From positions 21,990 to 85,989 of the forward strand of contig NZ_FCOK02000037.1 in NCBI RefSeq assembly GCF_001544555.2: a stretch of DNA of 64,000 nt, read 5' to 3'. Made by a program: the position numbers and the translations under genes. Source of the stretch: Caballeronia udeis. Its GTDB lineage: Bacteria > Pseudomonadota > Gammaproteobacteria > Burkholderiales > Burkholderiaceae. The notes under the pieces are model-generated. The model searched no databases, was not told the DNA's origin, and worked only from the letters and a program-made list of their open reading frames with translations. Positions 17,259 through 27,109 of this stretch are shown piece after piece; positions within the stretch are counted from its first letter, which is position 1, and each line of letters starts with the position of its first letter.

Positions 17259-18368
17259 ATGTCCCGGCGCATCATTCCCGTCACCGATGTCAGCGCGATC
17301 CCGGATTTTGCCGGCATCGCAAGGACACCGCACGGACTGCTCACGGACCGGCTGTCGCGTGAGCTGCGCGATCTGCGCATATCGGTGACCGATCGTTGCA
17401 ATTTCCGCTGCGTGTACTGCATGCCGCGCGAAGTCTTCGATAAAAACTACGAATTCCTGCCTCACAGCGCCCTGCTGTCGTTCGAGGAAATCGAGCGGCT
17501 GGCGCGGCTGTTCGTCGACCACGGCGTTGAGAAAATCCGGCTGACCGGCGGCGAACCGCTGCTGCGCAAGAACATCGAATTCCTGATCGAGCGGCTGGCG
17601 CTGCTGCGCACGCCGGAAGGTCGCCCGCTCGACATCACGCTCACCACCAACGGGTCCATCCTCGCCCGCAAGGCGCGCTCGCTGAAAGACGCGGGGTTGT
17701 CGCGGGTGACGGTGAGTCTGGATGCACTCGACGACGCGTTATTTCGCCGCATGAACGACGCGGATTTCGCCGTCGCCGACGTGCTCGAAGGCATCGAGGC
17801 CGCGCACGCCGCCGGCCTGGCGCCACTGAAAGTCAACATGGTGGTCAAGCGCGGGACGAACGACGCCGAAATCGTGCCAATGGCGCGCCATTTCAAAGGC
17901 AGCGGCACGGTGCTGCGCTTTATCGAATATATGGACGTGGGTGCTTCGAACGGCTGGAACATGAGCGAAGTGCTGCCGTCGGCTGACGTGGTCGCCCGGA
18001 TTGCCGAGCATTTTCCGCTACGGCCGCTGGAAGCCCACAACGACGCCGAGACCGCACAGCGCTGGGGTTATGAGGATGGCAGCGGCGAGATCGGTGTCAT
18101 TTCAAGCGTGACGCGCGCGTTCTGCAGCTCCTGCACGCGCGCGCGCCTTTCTACCGAAGGCAAGTTGTACTTGTGCCTGTTCGCCACGTCGGGCCACGAC
18201 TTGCGCGCGCTCATCCGTAGCGGTGCGAGCGACGCCACGATTGCCACGGCTATCGCCGGGATCTGGGAAGCGCGCACCGACCGCTACTCGCAACTTCGCG
18301 GCAGCAACGCGTTGCCCGCCACTGACCCGGACGCGCCGCGCGTCGAAATGTCTTATATCGGTGGCTGA
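17259..18368 (+). CDS. moaA: GTP 3',8-cyclase MoaA
   Basis: A 369-residue radical-SAM enzyme catalysing the first step of molybdenum cofactor synthesis (GTP to 3',8-cH2GTP, with MoaC). The N-terminal [4Fe-4S] site is C47-x3-C51-x2-C54 in CNFRCVYC. The second cluster is C-x2-C-x13-C in FCSSCTRARLSTEGKLYLC near the C-terminus, and the chain ends in the functional Gly-Gly (SYIGG). It is about 30 residues longer at the N-terminus than E. coli MoaA, as is common in Burkholderia. mobA follows after one base and then moeA. Confidence 0.97.
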   Translation: MSRRIIPVTDVSAIPDFAGIARTPHGLLTDRLSRELRDLRISVTDRCNFRCVYCMPREVFDKNYEFLPHSALLSFEEIERLARLFVDHGVEKIRLTGGEPLLRKNIEFLIERLALLRTPEGRPLDITLTTNGSILARKARSLKDAGLSRVTVSLDALDDALFRRMNDADFAVADVLEGIEAAHAAGLAPLKVNMVVKRGTNDAEIVPMARHFKGSGTVLRFIEYMDVGASNGWNMSEVLPSADVVARIAEHFPLRPLEAHNDAETAQRWGYEDGSGEIGVISSVTRAFCSSCTRARLSTEGKLYLCLFATSGHDLRALIRSGASDATIATAIAGIWEARTDRYSQLRGSNALPATDPDAPRVEMSYIGG

Positions 18369-18369
18369 C

Positions 18370-19011
18370 ATGGCCGAGGTGACTCGCCCGGGCGGCAGTC
18401 GTTTTCCGAAGCTCGACATTACCGGCGTAGTGCTGGCGGGTGGGCGCGGATCGCGCATGGGCGGTATCGATAAAGGCCTGCAGCCGCTCAACCTCGAACC
18501 GCTCGCGCTCCATGCGCTGCGGGCGCTCAAGCCGCAATGCGGCGCGATGCTGATCAGCGCAAATCGCAGCCTCGAGATCTACGCGCAGCTTGGCATGCCG
18601 TTCCAGGCAAAGGTCATTGTCGACGCGTTTCCCGATTTTCCGGGCCCGCTTGCAGGAATATCGGCTGCGTTGCGCGCGGCGCAAACTGAATTCGTGCTGT
18701 TCGTGCCCTGCGACGCGCCATTCGTCGATCCTCATCTGGCCGAACGGTTATTCGAGGGCTTGAGCGCAGGACAAGCGGATATCGCGACGGCAGCAGTGGT
18801 CAATGCCGCCGGCGAGCGCCACGTGCATCCGGTTTTCGCGTTGCTGCGCGCGTCGCTGGCGGACGATCTCGACACGTTCATCCGTGCCGGCGAGCGTAAG
18901 GTACGCGCGTGGTACGCGCGCCACAAGGCGGTAGAAGTGATCTTCGCCAACGAGCGTGCGTTTTACAATGTCAACGATTTGCAGCAGCTAGCCGATCTCG
19001 AACGCGACTGA
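18370..19011 (+). CDS. mobA: molybdenum cofactor guanylyltransferase
   Basis: A 213-residue nucleotidyltransferase that joins GMP to molybdopterin to make the MGD cofactor. The nucleotide-binding signature LAGGRGSRMGGIDKGLQPL (~22-40) and the PCDAPFVD motif are visible. The open frame extends back into moaA, but the ATG at 18370, one base after the moaA stop, fits the family start. It belongs to the moaA-mobA-moeA unit. Confidence 0.95.
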   Translation: MAEVTRPGGSRFPKLDITGVVLAGGRGSRMGGIDKGLQPLNLEPLALHALRALKPQCGAMLISANRSLEIYAQLGMPFQAKVIVDAFPDFPGPLAGISAALRAAQTEFVLFVPCDAPFVDPHLAERLFEGLSAGQADIATAAVVNAAGERHVHPVFALLRASLADDLDTFIRAGERKVRAWYARHKAVEVIFANERAFYNVNDLQQLADLERD

Positions 19012-19171
19012 GCACAGGTTCGTTTCGTTCCATGCTCAGGTTTGCGGTGAGCCCTCGGCTTGGTCAGTGCCGCGCTATGCAGCGGCTGCGCCAGCATCCT
19101 GGACACGCCTGCCTTTTTCACCGGTCCGCCCGCGGGCTTTGCGTCGCGACTCCGCTCCGATCCACCCATCA

Positions 19172-20506
19172 ATGAACACACCCAGGCACTTTTCGAGCTG
19201 CGTCGCCGAGTACGATCCGAACGCGCTGCCTGTCAGCGCGGCGCAGGAGATCGTGCGTCAGTGGGCGTTGCCGCGCGGTCGCGCCGAGGTGGAACGCGTG
19301 CGCCTGTTCGACGCACTTGATCGCGTGCTGGCTGAAGATGTCATTTCACCGATCAACGTCCCCTCTCACGACAACTCCGCGATGGACGGTTATGCGTTCG
19401 ACGGCGCGGTGTTGTCGAATGGAGCGGATGGAGCCGATGGATCGGGCCTGCCAGACGATGCGCCGCTTCGCTTGACGCTTGCGGGTACCGCGCTCGCCGG
19501 ACAGCCATTCGAAGGCCGTCCGCTCGCCACGCAATGCGTGCGCATCATGACCGGTGCGCTCATCCCGCCGGGGTGCGACACCGTCGTGCCGCAAGAACTC
19601 GTGCAGCGCACCGGAGATACGGTCACGTTCACCGCCGCGAACATCGTGCGCGGCGCGAACCGGCGGCTGGCGGGCGAAGACCTCGCGCAGGGCCAGGCGG
19701 CGCTACGCAAGGGCCGTATCGTGCGGGCGTCGGATCTTGGCTTGCTGGCGTCGCTGGGTATTGACAACGTAGCGGTGCAACGGCGCTTGCGGGTTGCGTT
19801 TTTTTCAACAGGCGACGAATTGCGTTCAGTTGGCGAAGCACTCGCGCCGGGTTGCATCTACGATAGCAACCGCTATACCCTTTTCGCGATGCTGCGCCGG
19901 ATGAACGTGGAACCGGTGGATCTGGGCATCGTGCGTGACGATCGTGCATCGCTTGAACGAGCGTTGCGACAGGCCACGCAAGATGCCGATGTGGTGATCA
20001 GTTCGGGCGGTGTGTCGGTAGGCGACGCTGATTTCACGCGTGACCTGATGAACGCACTCGGCGACGTGGCGTTCTGGAAGATCGCGATGCGTCCCGGCAG
20101 GCCGCTCGCGTTTGGCCGCCTGTGGTCGGGCAAGCGTCCGGGGGAAGGCGAGTCGGCCTTGTTCTTTGGCTTGCCGGGCAATCCGGTCGCGGTGATGGCG
20201 ACGTTTTATTTCATCGTGCGCGAGGCGCTGCTCGCCATGTCGGGTGCGACGCCGCATGCTGTGCCGTTGATATCGGCGAGAAGTACGCAGCCAATCAGCA
20301 AACGCGCCGGGCGCACGGAGTTTCAACGCGGCATTGCACACCGCGATACCGCGGGGCACTGGCATGTGGTGACAACCGGGCCGCAAGGCTCGGGGGTGCT
20401 GAGTTCAATGAGCGAAGCCAATTGCTTCATTGTCCTGAAGCACGACGCAGGAAATATCGATGCGGGAGACAGCGTGGATATCCTGCCATTCGACGGCCTG
20501 ATCTAG
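19172..20506 (+). CDS. moeA: molybdopterin molybdotransferase MoeA
   Basis: A 444-residue enzyme inserting molybdate into adenylated molybdopterin. Typical MoeA regions are present: VPSHDNSAMDGYAF (~65-78), IMTGALIPPGCDTVV, FSTGDELRSVGE, YDSNRYTL, SSGGVSVGDADF (~275-286) and FFGLPGNPVAV. The start at ATG 19172 (MNTPRHFSSCVAEYDP) is chosen over an upstream frame start at 19067, which adds a non-homologous stretch. It lies 160 bases after mobA; that gap shows no gene. Confidence 0.96.
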   Translation: MNTPRHFSSCVAEYDPNALPVSAAQEIVRQWALPRGRAEVERVRLFDALDRVLAEDVISPINVPSHDNSAMDGYAFDGAVLSNGADGADGSGLPDDAPLRLTLAGTALAGQPFEGRPLATQCVRIMTGALIPPGCDTVVPQELVQRTGDTVTFTAANIVRGANRRLAGEDLAQGQAALRKGRIVRASDLGLLASLGIDNVAVQRRLRVAFFSTGDELRSVGEALAPGCIYDSNRYTLFAMLRRMNVEPVDLGIVRDDRASLERALRQATQDADVVISSGGVSVGDADFTRDLMNALGDVAFWKIAMRPGRPLAFGRLWSGKRPGEGESALFFGLPGNPVAVMATFYFIVREALLAMSGATPHAVPLISARSTQPISKRAGRTEFQRGIAHRDTAGHWHVVTTGPQGSGVLSSMSEANCFIVLKHDAGNIDAGDSVDILPFDGLI

Positions 20507-20639
20507 TTTCAAAGGCTTCTCGACAACCTGCTTCAAGAACCTGAACCTCAAGAACCTGGACCGCCGCGCCGTCATCACCTGAGCGGCTGAAACGGATGGT
20601 TCGAATGCATTGCACTATGACTGACAGGGCTTTTCCTTC

Positions 20640-20915
20640 ATGAAAAAACAGATTTCGTTCATCGCGCCGGGACAAACCGCCAAAGCGCTGATTCTCGTGT
20701 ACCTCACCTTCAGCGTGCCCATTGTGCTGCTGGGGGTACTGGTCGCTTTCTTCCGATACGGCTCGGTCGAACTGAGCACCGTGACAAGCGCGCTGCTGCT
20801 CAACGCAATCCTCGGCTTCATCTTGCTGTGGATCGCATGTCACGCATACAACTGGGTGGCGTCGCGGTTCGGCGGCATTGAGATCGTCTTGTCCGACGCA
20901 CCGGAAGAGGCATGA
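20640..20915 (+). CDS. small two-helix membrane protein of unknown function
   Basis: A 91-residue protein with two clear membrane helices (~15-40, KALILVYLTFSVPIVLLGVLVAFF; ~51-68, LLLNAILGFILLWIACHA) and short charged ends. I do not recognise a named family. Its stop overlaps the following acetyltransferase start (ATGA), so the two are translated together. Translational coupling and good codon use make it a real gene. Confidence 0.82.
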   Translation: MKKQISFIAPGQTAKALILVYLTFSVPIVLLGVLVAFFRYGSVELSTVTSALLLNAILGFILLWIACHAYNWVASRFGGIEIVLSDAPEEA

Positions 20916-21406
20916 TGAGCACTCAAATCCGACCCGCAGCACCCGCCGATGCCGGCGCTATCTTTGGCTTGATGATCGAGCTGGCCGAGTTTGAAAAGCT
21001 CATGCATATGTTCATCGCCACCGAGACCGGCGTGCATGACGCCCTGTTCGGCGCGCGGCCGTCCGCCGAGGCGCTGGTGGCCGAAGAGAACGGGCACATA
21101 GTGGGCTATGCGCTGTTCTTCCAAAATTACTCGACCTTCCTCGGCAAGCGCGGCTTGTTTCTCGAAGACCTGTACGTGAAGCCGGCCACTCGCGGCAGCG
21201 GACTCGGCACGAAGATGCTGCGTGCGCTTGCGGCGCTGGCGGTGGAACGCCAGTGCGGCCGCTTCGAGTGGACCGTGCTCGACTGGAATCAAAACGCAAT
21301 CGGCTTCTACGAGAAGATGGGGGCAACCGTGTTGCCCGACTGGCGCATCGTGCGCATTACCGGTGACGCACTGGCTACGCTGGCCTCGCCTGCTGCTGCA
21401 GACTAA
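20912..21406 (+). CDS. GNAT family N-acetyltransferase
   Basis: A 164-residue acetyltransferase. The acetyl-CoA loop is the Q/RxxGxG/A-type ATRGSGLGTKML (~92-103), followed by VLDWNQNAIGFYEKMGA. This end motif resembles the spermidine/diamine acetyltransferase-like group within GNAT, so a small amine may be the substrate, but that is inference. Two ATGs in a row (20912 and 20915) are possible starts; GGAAGAGG lies just upstream and spaces better to the second. Its TAA overlaps the rmuC TAG on the other strand. Confidence 0.88.
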   Translation: MMSTQIRPAAPADAGAIFGLMIELAEFEKLMHMFIATETGVHDALFGARPSAEALVAEENGHIVGYALFFQNYSTFLGKRGLFLEDLYVKPATRGSGLGTKMLRALAALAVERQCGRFEWTVLDWNQNAIGFYEKMGATVLPDWRIVRITGDALATLASPAAAD

Positions 21407-22893
21407 GGCAGATCCGCGCCGGGCTCGTCGCGTTCTGCAGGTTCTTCGCGTTCGTCCCCGAGCAGGTTGGCCACCTGCTCGCCCGGCAACGCTTCCACGT
21501 CACGCAGTTTCTTGCTCATCTGGCGCGTACGCGTTTCCGCCGATTCAATGGAACGTGTCACCGCTTCGAGCTGTGACCGCGTCTTCGACAGCACTTCGCC
21601 AAACTTCCTGAACTCCGTTTTCACCGCGCCGAGCACTTGCCAGACTTCACTGGAGCGCTGCTCGATTGCCAAGGTCCTGAAACCCATCTGCAGGCTGTTC
21701 AGCAGCGCGGTCAACGTGGTCGGACCCGTCACGCTCACCCGGTATTCCCGCTGCAGAAAATCCGTCAGCCCCGGACGGCGCAGGATTTCCGCATACAGGC
21801 CTTCGGTCGGCAGGAACAACAGCGCGAAGTCCGTGGTATGCGGAGGCGCAACGTACTTCTGTGCGATAGCCTTCGCCTCCGCACGAATGCGGCTTTCCAG
21901 CGCCCGTGACGCTTCCTCGACCGCTACAACGTCAGCGCGATCCTGCGCATCAATCAACCGCTCGTAGTCCTCACGCGGAAACTTGGCGTCGATAGGCAGC
22001 CATACCGGCGTAGCCACTCCATTCGCGCCGCTCTGGCCGGGCGCATCGTGACGGCCTGGCAGCTTGATCGCGAACTCCACACGGTCGTTGCTCTTCGGGA
22101 TGGTTGCCACATTCTTCGCGTACTGCTCAGGCGTGAGCAACTGCTCCAGCAGCGATTCAAGCTGCACTTCGCCCCACGTCCCACGCGTCTTGACGTTGGT
22201 CAGCACCTTCTTCAAGTCCCCGACACCCGCCGCCAGGGTCTGCATCTCGCCCAGTCCGCGATGCACCTGCTCCAGCCTGTCCGAAACCAGCTTGAACGAT
22301 TCGCCAAGCCGTTGTTCCAGCGTGGCATGCAGCTTTTCATCGACGGTACGGCGCATTTCTTCGAGCTTCGCCGCGTTGTTCGCTTCGATATCCTTCAGCC
22401 GCGCTTCGAGCGTTGCGCGCACTTCGCTCAGACGACGGTCATTCGATTCGGACATCTGCGCGAGCTGCAGCGTGAGTGCATCGCCGAAACGCTTCAACGC
22501 CTGGCTTTGTTCGTCGCGTGCGTGCTGGCTCTGCTGCACGTTGCTTTCCGTCAACGTGACCAGTTGACGGGAGAACGCTTCAAGCTGTGTGTTCTGGACG
22601 TTCGCCATGCTCGCGAGTTGCGTCGCGAGTGTCTGCTGGAACTGAGCGAACGCAGTGCCCGCCTCGGTACGCGACGCACGCGAGGTTTCTGTCACTTCGC
22701 CACGCACGTTGCGTTCGAGCCGCTCCTGGGCGCGCGCGTGGGCCTCGCCCATGTCGATGATCCGATCGGCCAGCGCCTCGAACTGCTCCTCGACATCTGT
22801 CTCGCGCTTCGGCCGCAACAACAGCATCAACGCGATCACCAGCGCGATCGCGAGGACAGCGACACCCACGCTCAACAGCAACAACATGGTCAT
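21403..22893 (-). CDS. rmuC: DNA recombination protein RmuC
   Basis: A 496-residue protein with an N-terminal membrane helix (~4-26), a long coiled coil (~30-190, Gln/Glu/Arg-rich) and the RmuC nuclease-like domain. The domain shows WGEVQLESLLEQLLTPEQY and WLPIDAKFPREDYERL, the latter with the PD-(D/E)XK-type DAK element. RmuC limits inversions and recombination at short repeats. Its start overlaps the stop of the 2-hydroxyacid dehydrogenase (ATGA), so it is second in that unit. Confidence 0.95.
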   Translation of the reverse strand: MTMLLLLSVGVAVLAIALVIALMLLLRPKRETDVEEQFEALADRIIDMGEAHARAQERLERNVRGEVTETSRASRTEAGTAFAQFQQTLATQLASMANVQNTQLEAFSRQLVTLTESNVQQSQHARDEQSQALKRFGDALTLQLAQMSESNDRRLSEVRATLEARLKDIEANNAAKLEEMRRTVDEKLHATLEQRLGESFKLVSDRLEQVHRGLGEMQTLAAGVGDLKKVLTNVKTRGTWGEVQLESLLEQLLTPEQYAKNVATIPKSNDRVEFAIKLPGRHDAPGQSGANGVATPVWLPIDAKFPREDYERLIDAQDRADVVAVEEASRALESRIRAEAKAIAQKYVAPPHTTDFALLFLPTEGLYAEILRRPGLTDFLQREYRVSVTGPTTLTALLNSLQMGFRTLAIEQRSSEVWQVLGAVKTEFRKFGEVLSKTRSQLEAVTRSIESAETRTRQMSKKLRDVEALPGEQVANLLGDEREEPAERDEPGADLP

Positions 22894-23870
22894 TTCTTCA
22901 GGACTTCCGGATTGATCGGGTTCGGCGGATTGCCTGCGCGCGGACCTTCGCCCAGCGCGGCAATCAGGTTGTCGGCCGCGAGATTGGCCATGGCGCGGCG
23001 CGTGGATTCGGTCGCGCTCGCAATATGCGGCGTCAGCACCACGTTCGGCACGGTGAGGAAATCGCGATTGAAATTCGGCTCGCCTTCGAACACGTCAAGC
23101 CCCGCCGCTGCGATGGTCTTGTTGCGCAAGGCCTGGATCAGCGCGGCGTCGTCAACAATTCCGCCCCGTGCGATGTTGGTCAGCGTAGCCGTAGGTTTCA
23201 TGCTTGCCAGTTCAGCCGCTCCGATGGTGTGGCGATTCTCGGCGGTATACGGGAGCACCAGCACGAGGTGGTCTGCACGCTTGAGCAAGTCCGCCTTCGA
23301 CACATACTCGGCATTCAGTTCCGCCTCGATCTCCGGCGCGACGCGCGAACGGTTGTGATAAATCACGCGCATGTTGAATCCGCGCGCACGCCGGGCAAGC
23401 GCCTGGCCGATGCGCCCCATGCCAAGCACGCCGAGCGTGGCGCCGCACACGTCAGTACCGAGAAAAGCGTCGTAGGACCATGTACCCCACTTGCCCGCGC
23501 GCAGGAAGTGTTCGGATTCAGCAATTCGGCGTGCGGCCGCCATCATCAGCGCCCAGCCGAAGTCCGCCGTGCTTTCGTTCAATACGTCCGGCGTGTTGGT
23601 GCCGAGCACGCCGTGCGCGTTCAACGCCTGCATGTCGAAGTTGTTGTAGCCAACCGCCATGTTCGACACCACCTTCAGATTCGGCGCGCCTTCAAGTACC
23701 TTCGCCGTGACGGGATCGCCGGCCAGCAACGCGCCGTCGCGATCGGCCATGCGGCGCGCGAATTCGTCGGCGGCCAGCGGTGCGCCCGGATTGGCATCGA
23801 CTTCGAAATACTGCCGGAGGCGGTCGATCACGTCCGGGAAGATGGGACGGGCAACCAGCACTTTTTTCAT
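22890..23870 (-). CDS. 2-hydroxyacid dehydrogenase (glyoxylate/hydroxypyruvate reductase type)
   Basis: A 326-residue D-isomer-specific dehydrogenase. The NAD(P)-binding glycine motif is in LGVLGMGRIGQALA (~148-161). The catalytic Arg is in NIARGGIVDD, Glu in DVFEGEPN and His in LTPHIASATEST. It resembles GhrB/TkrA enzymes acting on glyoxylate, hydroxypyruvate or 2-ketogluconate; substrate choice cannot be fixed from sequence. It precedes rmuC with a 4-base overlap and follows the antiporter gene after 9 bases. Confidence 0.9.
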   Translation of the reverse strand: MKKVLVARPIFPDVIDRLRQYFEVDANPGAPLAADEFARRMADRDGALLAGDPVTAKVLEGAPNLKVVSNMAVGYNNFDMQALNAHGVLGTNTPDVLNESTADFGWALMMAAARRIAESEHFLRAGKWGTWSYDAFLGTDVCGATLGVLGMGRIGQALARRARGFNMRVIYHNRSRVAPEIEAELNAEYVSKADLLKRADHLVLVLPYTAENRHTIGAAELASMKPTATLTNIARGGIVDDAALIQALRNKTIAAAGLDVFEGEPNFNRDFLTVPNVVLTPHIASATESTRRAMANLAADNLIAALGEGPRAGNPPNPINPEVLKK

Positions 23871-23879
23871 AGACTTCTC

Positions 23880-25289
23880 CTAAAAGAACAACCATCCAGT
23901 AAGTAGGAACAAGGGCAGCAAAATGACTGTCGACCAGCCGACGTACGCAAAGAATCCGGGCATGACAATGCCGCGCGATTCGGCAATCGCCTTGACCATG
24001 AAGTTGGGCGCGTTGCCGATATAGCTGTTCGCACCCATGAACACGGCGCCCGCCGAGATAGCGGCGAGCGTGCTGGCGCCGGTCGTCATCAACGTGGGTG
24101 CATCGCCGCCGGCAAGGTTGAAAAACACGAGATAAGTCGGCGCGTTGTCGAGGAACGACGACAGCAGTCCCGTCGCCCAGAAATACGCAATGTCGATAGG
24201 CTTGCCGCTTGAATCGGTCACCATGTGCACGATGCCGGCGAACGCGCCGTCAGCTCCCGCGCGCAGGATCATGATCACGGGCGCGATGGTGACGAAGATG
24301 GCGGCGAACAACTTCGCGACTTCTTCAATAGGCGCCCAGTTGAACGCGTTGCCCGCGCGCGCGCTTTTCGGCGTGAGGATTAGCGACAAGAGCGTCACCA
24401 CGACAAGCAGCGCATCGCGCACGACATTCTGCAACCCGACGTGCGTGCCGAATACATCGAACTCAATGCCCGGTTTCCACAAGCCGCTCATCAGCACGAG
24501 CGCGACCACCGCCGCGAGCAAAACGAAATTGATCTTGCCTTCGACACGCAACGGCGTTTTCACCTCACTCCGATGCACCACCTCTTCCTTGGCGAAGTAA
24601 TAGCGGTCGAGGACGTAGAAGAGCGCCAGCAAAACCACGCAGATGAAGAGCGTTGGCGCGGCGAGATGCACCGTGGTCCAGAAAAAGCTCACGCCATTCA
24701 GGAAGCCCAGGAACAGCGGCGGATCCCCAAGCGGCGAGAGCGAACCTCCGGCATTGGCCACAAGAAAAATGAAGAACACCACGCGATGCACAACGTGCCG
24801 GCAATGTTCATTGGCGCGCAGCAATGGGCGAATCAGCAGCATGGCTGCGCCCGTTGTCCCCATGATGCTGGCGAGCACCGTGCCGAGCGCGAGCAGTCCC
24901 GTATTCAGGCGCGGGGACCCATGCAGGTCGCCATGCAGGCAAATTCCGCCCGCGACAGTGAACAGCGCCGTGAGCAGGATGATGAACGGCACATACTCTT
25001 CCAGCATGGCGTGCACGAAGGTGGCGAATGCAGCCTGCGTACCAAAACGGAGTGCAAAAGGGACCAGGAACACAAGCGCCCAGGCCGCCGATATCTTGCC
25101 GAAGTGAGCATGCCACGCATGCGGCGCAATCAGCGGAACAATCGCGATGGATAACAGGATCCCGGCGAACGGAAGTGCCCACAGCGGAGACAGCGTGGCG
25201 CCATCAAGCGATGCCGCAGACGCGGTCAACGGCAATAAGAGAAGCGCCAGGCCTTGCCATGAACGTCGCATAGTCACGGATGTGCTCAT
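23880..25289 (-). CDS. NhaD/CitMHS-type ion antiporter, putative sodium:proton antiporter
   Basis: A 469-residue integral membrane protein with about 11-12 hydrophobic segments. It carries the ion-transporter-superfamily features GTTGAAMLLIRP (~143-154), ANAGGSLSPLGDPPLFLG (~177-194) and a second-half SSFLDNAPTYLVFFNLA (~375-391); paired NAGG/DNAP loops of this kind occur in NhaD-like Na+/H+ antiporters. The N-terminus (residues ~10-25) looks like a cleavable or first membrane segment. Its ATG overlaps the stop of a 30-codon upstream frame (see findings). Confidence 0.85.
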   Translation of the reverse strand: MSTSVTMRRSWQGLALLLLPLTASAASLDGATLSPLWALPFAGILLSIAIVPLIAPHAWHAHFGKISAAWALVFLVPFALRFGTQAAFATFVHAMLEEYVPFIILLTALFTVAGGICLHGDLHGSPRLNTGLLALGTVLASIMGTTGAAMLLIRPLLRANEHCRHVVHRVVFFIFLVANAGGSLSPLGDPPLFLGFLNGVSFFWTTVHLAAPTLFICVVLLALFYVLDRYYFAKEEVVHRSEVKTPLRVEGKINFVLLAAVVALVLMSGLWKPGIEFDVFGTHVGLQNVVRDALLVVVTLLSLILTPKSARAGNAFNWAPIEEVAKLFAAIFVTIAPVIMILRAGADGAFAGIVHMVTDSSGKPIDIAYFWATGLLSSFLDNAPTYLVFFNLAGGDAPTLMTTGASTLAAISAGAVFMGANSYIGNAPNFMVKAIAESRGIVMPGFFAYVGWSTVILLPLFLLTGWLFF

Positions 25290-25501
25290 GCGGGAGCAGC
25301 ACCGGTTGCGGCTGGAGCCGGAGCATGCGGCCTCAAGCCCTGCTCTCTTGAGTTCCGGCGTGCGGCCGATGTATTCATGATGCTGTCCTCGTAGGCCTGT
25401 GCGTCGATCAAGGACTTGATTATAACGAGCGCTCCGGCTCGACTAACCCTGACCGAACGGCTAACGCGGACAGCACCGCCCCTCAAAAACGCCTGCGCGG
25501 G

Positions 25502-26692
25502 TTACTGTTCTTCCACGGGTTTGGCGATGTCGAACACCTGGCGCAGGTAGGCAAGGTAAGCCTGGTCGTCGCACATGTTCTTGCCGGGGGAATCGGAGAG
25601 TTTGGCCACGGGCTGGCCGTTGCAGCGAACCATCTTGATCACGATCTGCAGCGGCTGATAGCCAAGGTCGTTGGTCAGGTTGGTGCCCACGCCAAAAGCA
25701 AGCTGACAGCGGCCGCGGAAACGTTCGTAGAGGCGCAGGACCTTCGGAATGTCAAGTGCATCCGAGAACACGAGCACCTTGGTACGCGGGTCGCAACGGT
25801 TCTGCTCGTAGTGGCGGATCAGGCGCTCGCCCCAGTCGAACGGGTCGCCGGAGTCGTGGCGGGCGCCGTCGAAGAGTTTGCAGAAGTACATGTCGAAGTC
25901 GTTCAGGAACGCCTTCATGCCATAGACGTCGGAGAGCGCAATACCCAGGTCGCCCCGGTACTCCTTCGCCCACATCTCGAAGCCGAAGACCTGCGAATCG
26001 CGCAGCCGGGGGCCGAGCGCCTGGCAAGCCTGCAGATATTCATGCGCCATGGTGCCGAGCGGACGCAAGCCGTGCTTCATGGCGTAGTAGACATTGCTCG
26101 TGCCCGTGAACTGCTCGTCCAGGCCCTCCTTCAGCTTGAGGATGACCTCCTCATGCCACTGCTTGGAGAAACGCCGGCGGGTGCCGTAGTCGGCAATCTT
26201 GCAGTCGGAGACTTCGGGTCGGCCGCCGAGCAACTGGATCTTGTCGCGCAGGCGGTCGCGGCCAACATCGAAGGTCGGGTCGCGTTGCGTGTTGCGGAAA
26301 TAGACCTCGTTGACAATCGCGAGGATCGGGATTTCGAAGAGGATGGTATGCAGCCAGGGGCCAATGATATCAATGTCGATCTCGCCATTCTGCTTGGCGG
26401 ACGGCTTGATCGTGATGGCCTTTTCGTTGAGTTGAAATAGCGCGAGGAAGTCAATGAAATCGCTCTTGATGAAGCGCATCCGGCGAAGGTATTCGAGCTC
26501 GTCCTCCTTGAAGCGCAAATGGCAGAGCTGGCGCACTTCGTCGCGTATTTCATCTATATACGGCACGAGATCGACGTCCGGCGTACGGCAACGGAACTTG
26601 TATTCCGCGTGTGCCGCCGGGAAGTGATGCAGCACGACCTGCATCATCGTGAACTTGTAGAGATCGGTATCGAGCAGCGAATGGATAATCAT
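25502..26692 (-). CDS. pncB: nicotinate phosphoribosyltransferase
   Basis: A 396-residue enzyme of NAD salvage (nicotinate + PRPP + ATP to NAMN). Family regions are LLDTDLYKFTMMQVV (~5-19), GTRRRFSKQWHEEV, GTMAHEYLQACQALG (containing the phosphorylated His of the PncB group), RHDSGDPFDWGE and FGVGTNLTNDLG. The ATG at 26692 is preferred; the open frame runs 28 codons further back without homology. It is divergent from fdxA. Confidence 0.96.
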   Translation of the reverse strand: MIIHSLLDTDLYKFTMMQVVLHHFPAAHAEYKFRCRTPDVDLVPYIDEIRDEVRQLCHLRFKEDELEYLRRMRFIKSDFIDFLALFQLNEKAITIKPSAKQNGEIDIDIIGPWLHTILFEIPILAIVNEVYFRNTQRDPTFDVGRDRLRDKIQLLGGRPEVSDCKIADYGTRRRFSKQWHEEVILKLKEGLDEQFTGTSNVYYAMKHGLRPLGTMAHEYLQACQALGPRLRDSQVFGFEMWAKEYRGDLGIALSDVYGMKAFLNDFDMYFCKLFDGARHDSGDPFDWGERLIRHYEQNRCDPRTKVLVFSDALDIPKVLRLYERFRGRCQLAFGVGTNLTNDLGYQPLQIVIKMVRCNGQPVAKLSDSPGKNMCDDQAYLAYLRQVFDIAKPVEEQ

Positions 26693-27109
26693 GGTTCCAG
26701 ACGAACAGCTAGGAAAACGGGTAAAGCCGCGGACAAGCGCGCGGGTAGAACCGCAAACGGACCCGGCACGCCCCAACGCACTCTATGCGTTGCCCCCGGC
26801 GGCCTCCAGTGCATGTTACCCGAAGTGTCCGCCCGGAGCGCCGCCCCCGCCCTTGGCCGAAACACGCCGCACCCCGCCCCTGCGGAGGTCCATAAACAAA
26901 TCACTAAACGATATAAGGCCTGAGGGATGGGGGTCGCGCTCAAATATACCGGTACGCTACAATATCGGTTTTGGCGCGCAGATCGTGCACAGTCCGGCTG
27001 TACAGCCCGGATAAAGACGCTCGGTAAGAGACACCAGGTCCCACTGGTCAAACCCGACGTTCATGTCGCCCTCGCCGTCGCCCCACGAATTCCGTATGCA
27101 GGAGCCTGA
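26693..27109. other. pncB-fdxA divergent intergenic region
   Basis: 417 bases with no supported gene. At 26958-26963 the plus strand reads GCTACAATATCGG, giving a good TACAAT -10 for fdxA about 145 bases upstream of its ATG; its -35 is weak. On the minus strand GGTATATTTGAG near 26944-26952 could be a -10 for pncB. Confidence 0.4.

Noticed and set aside
26689..27051. 120-codon frame upstream of pncB
   Set aside because: No ribosome site, overlaps the pncB start and has atypical composition.
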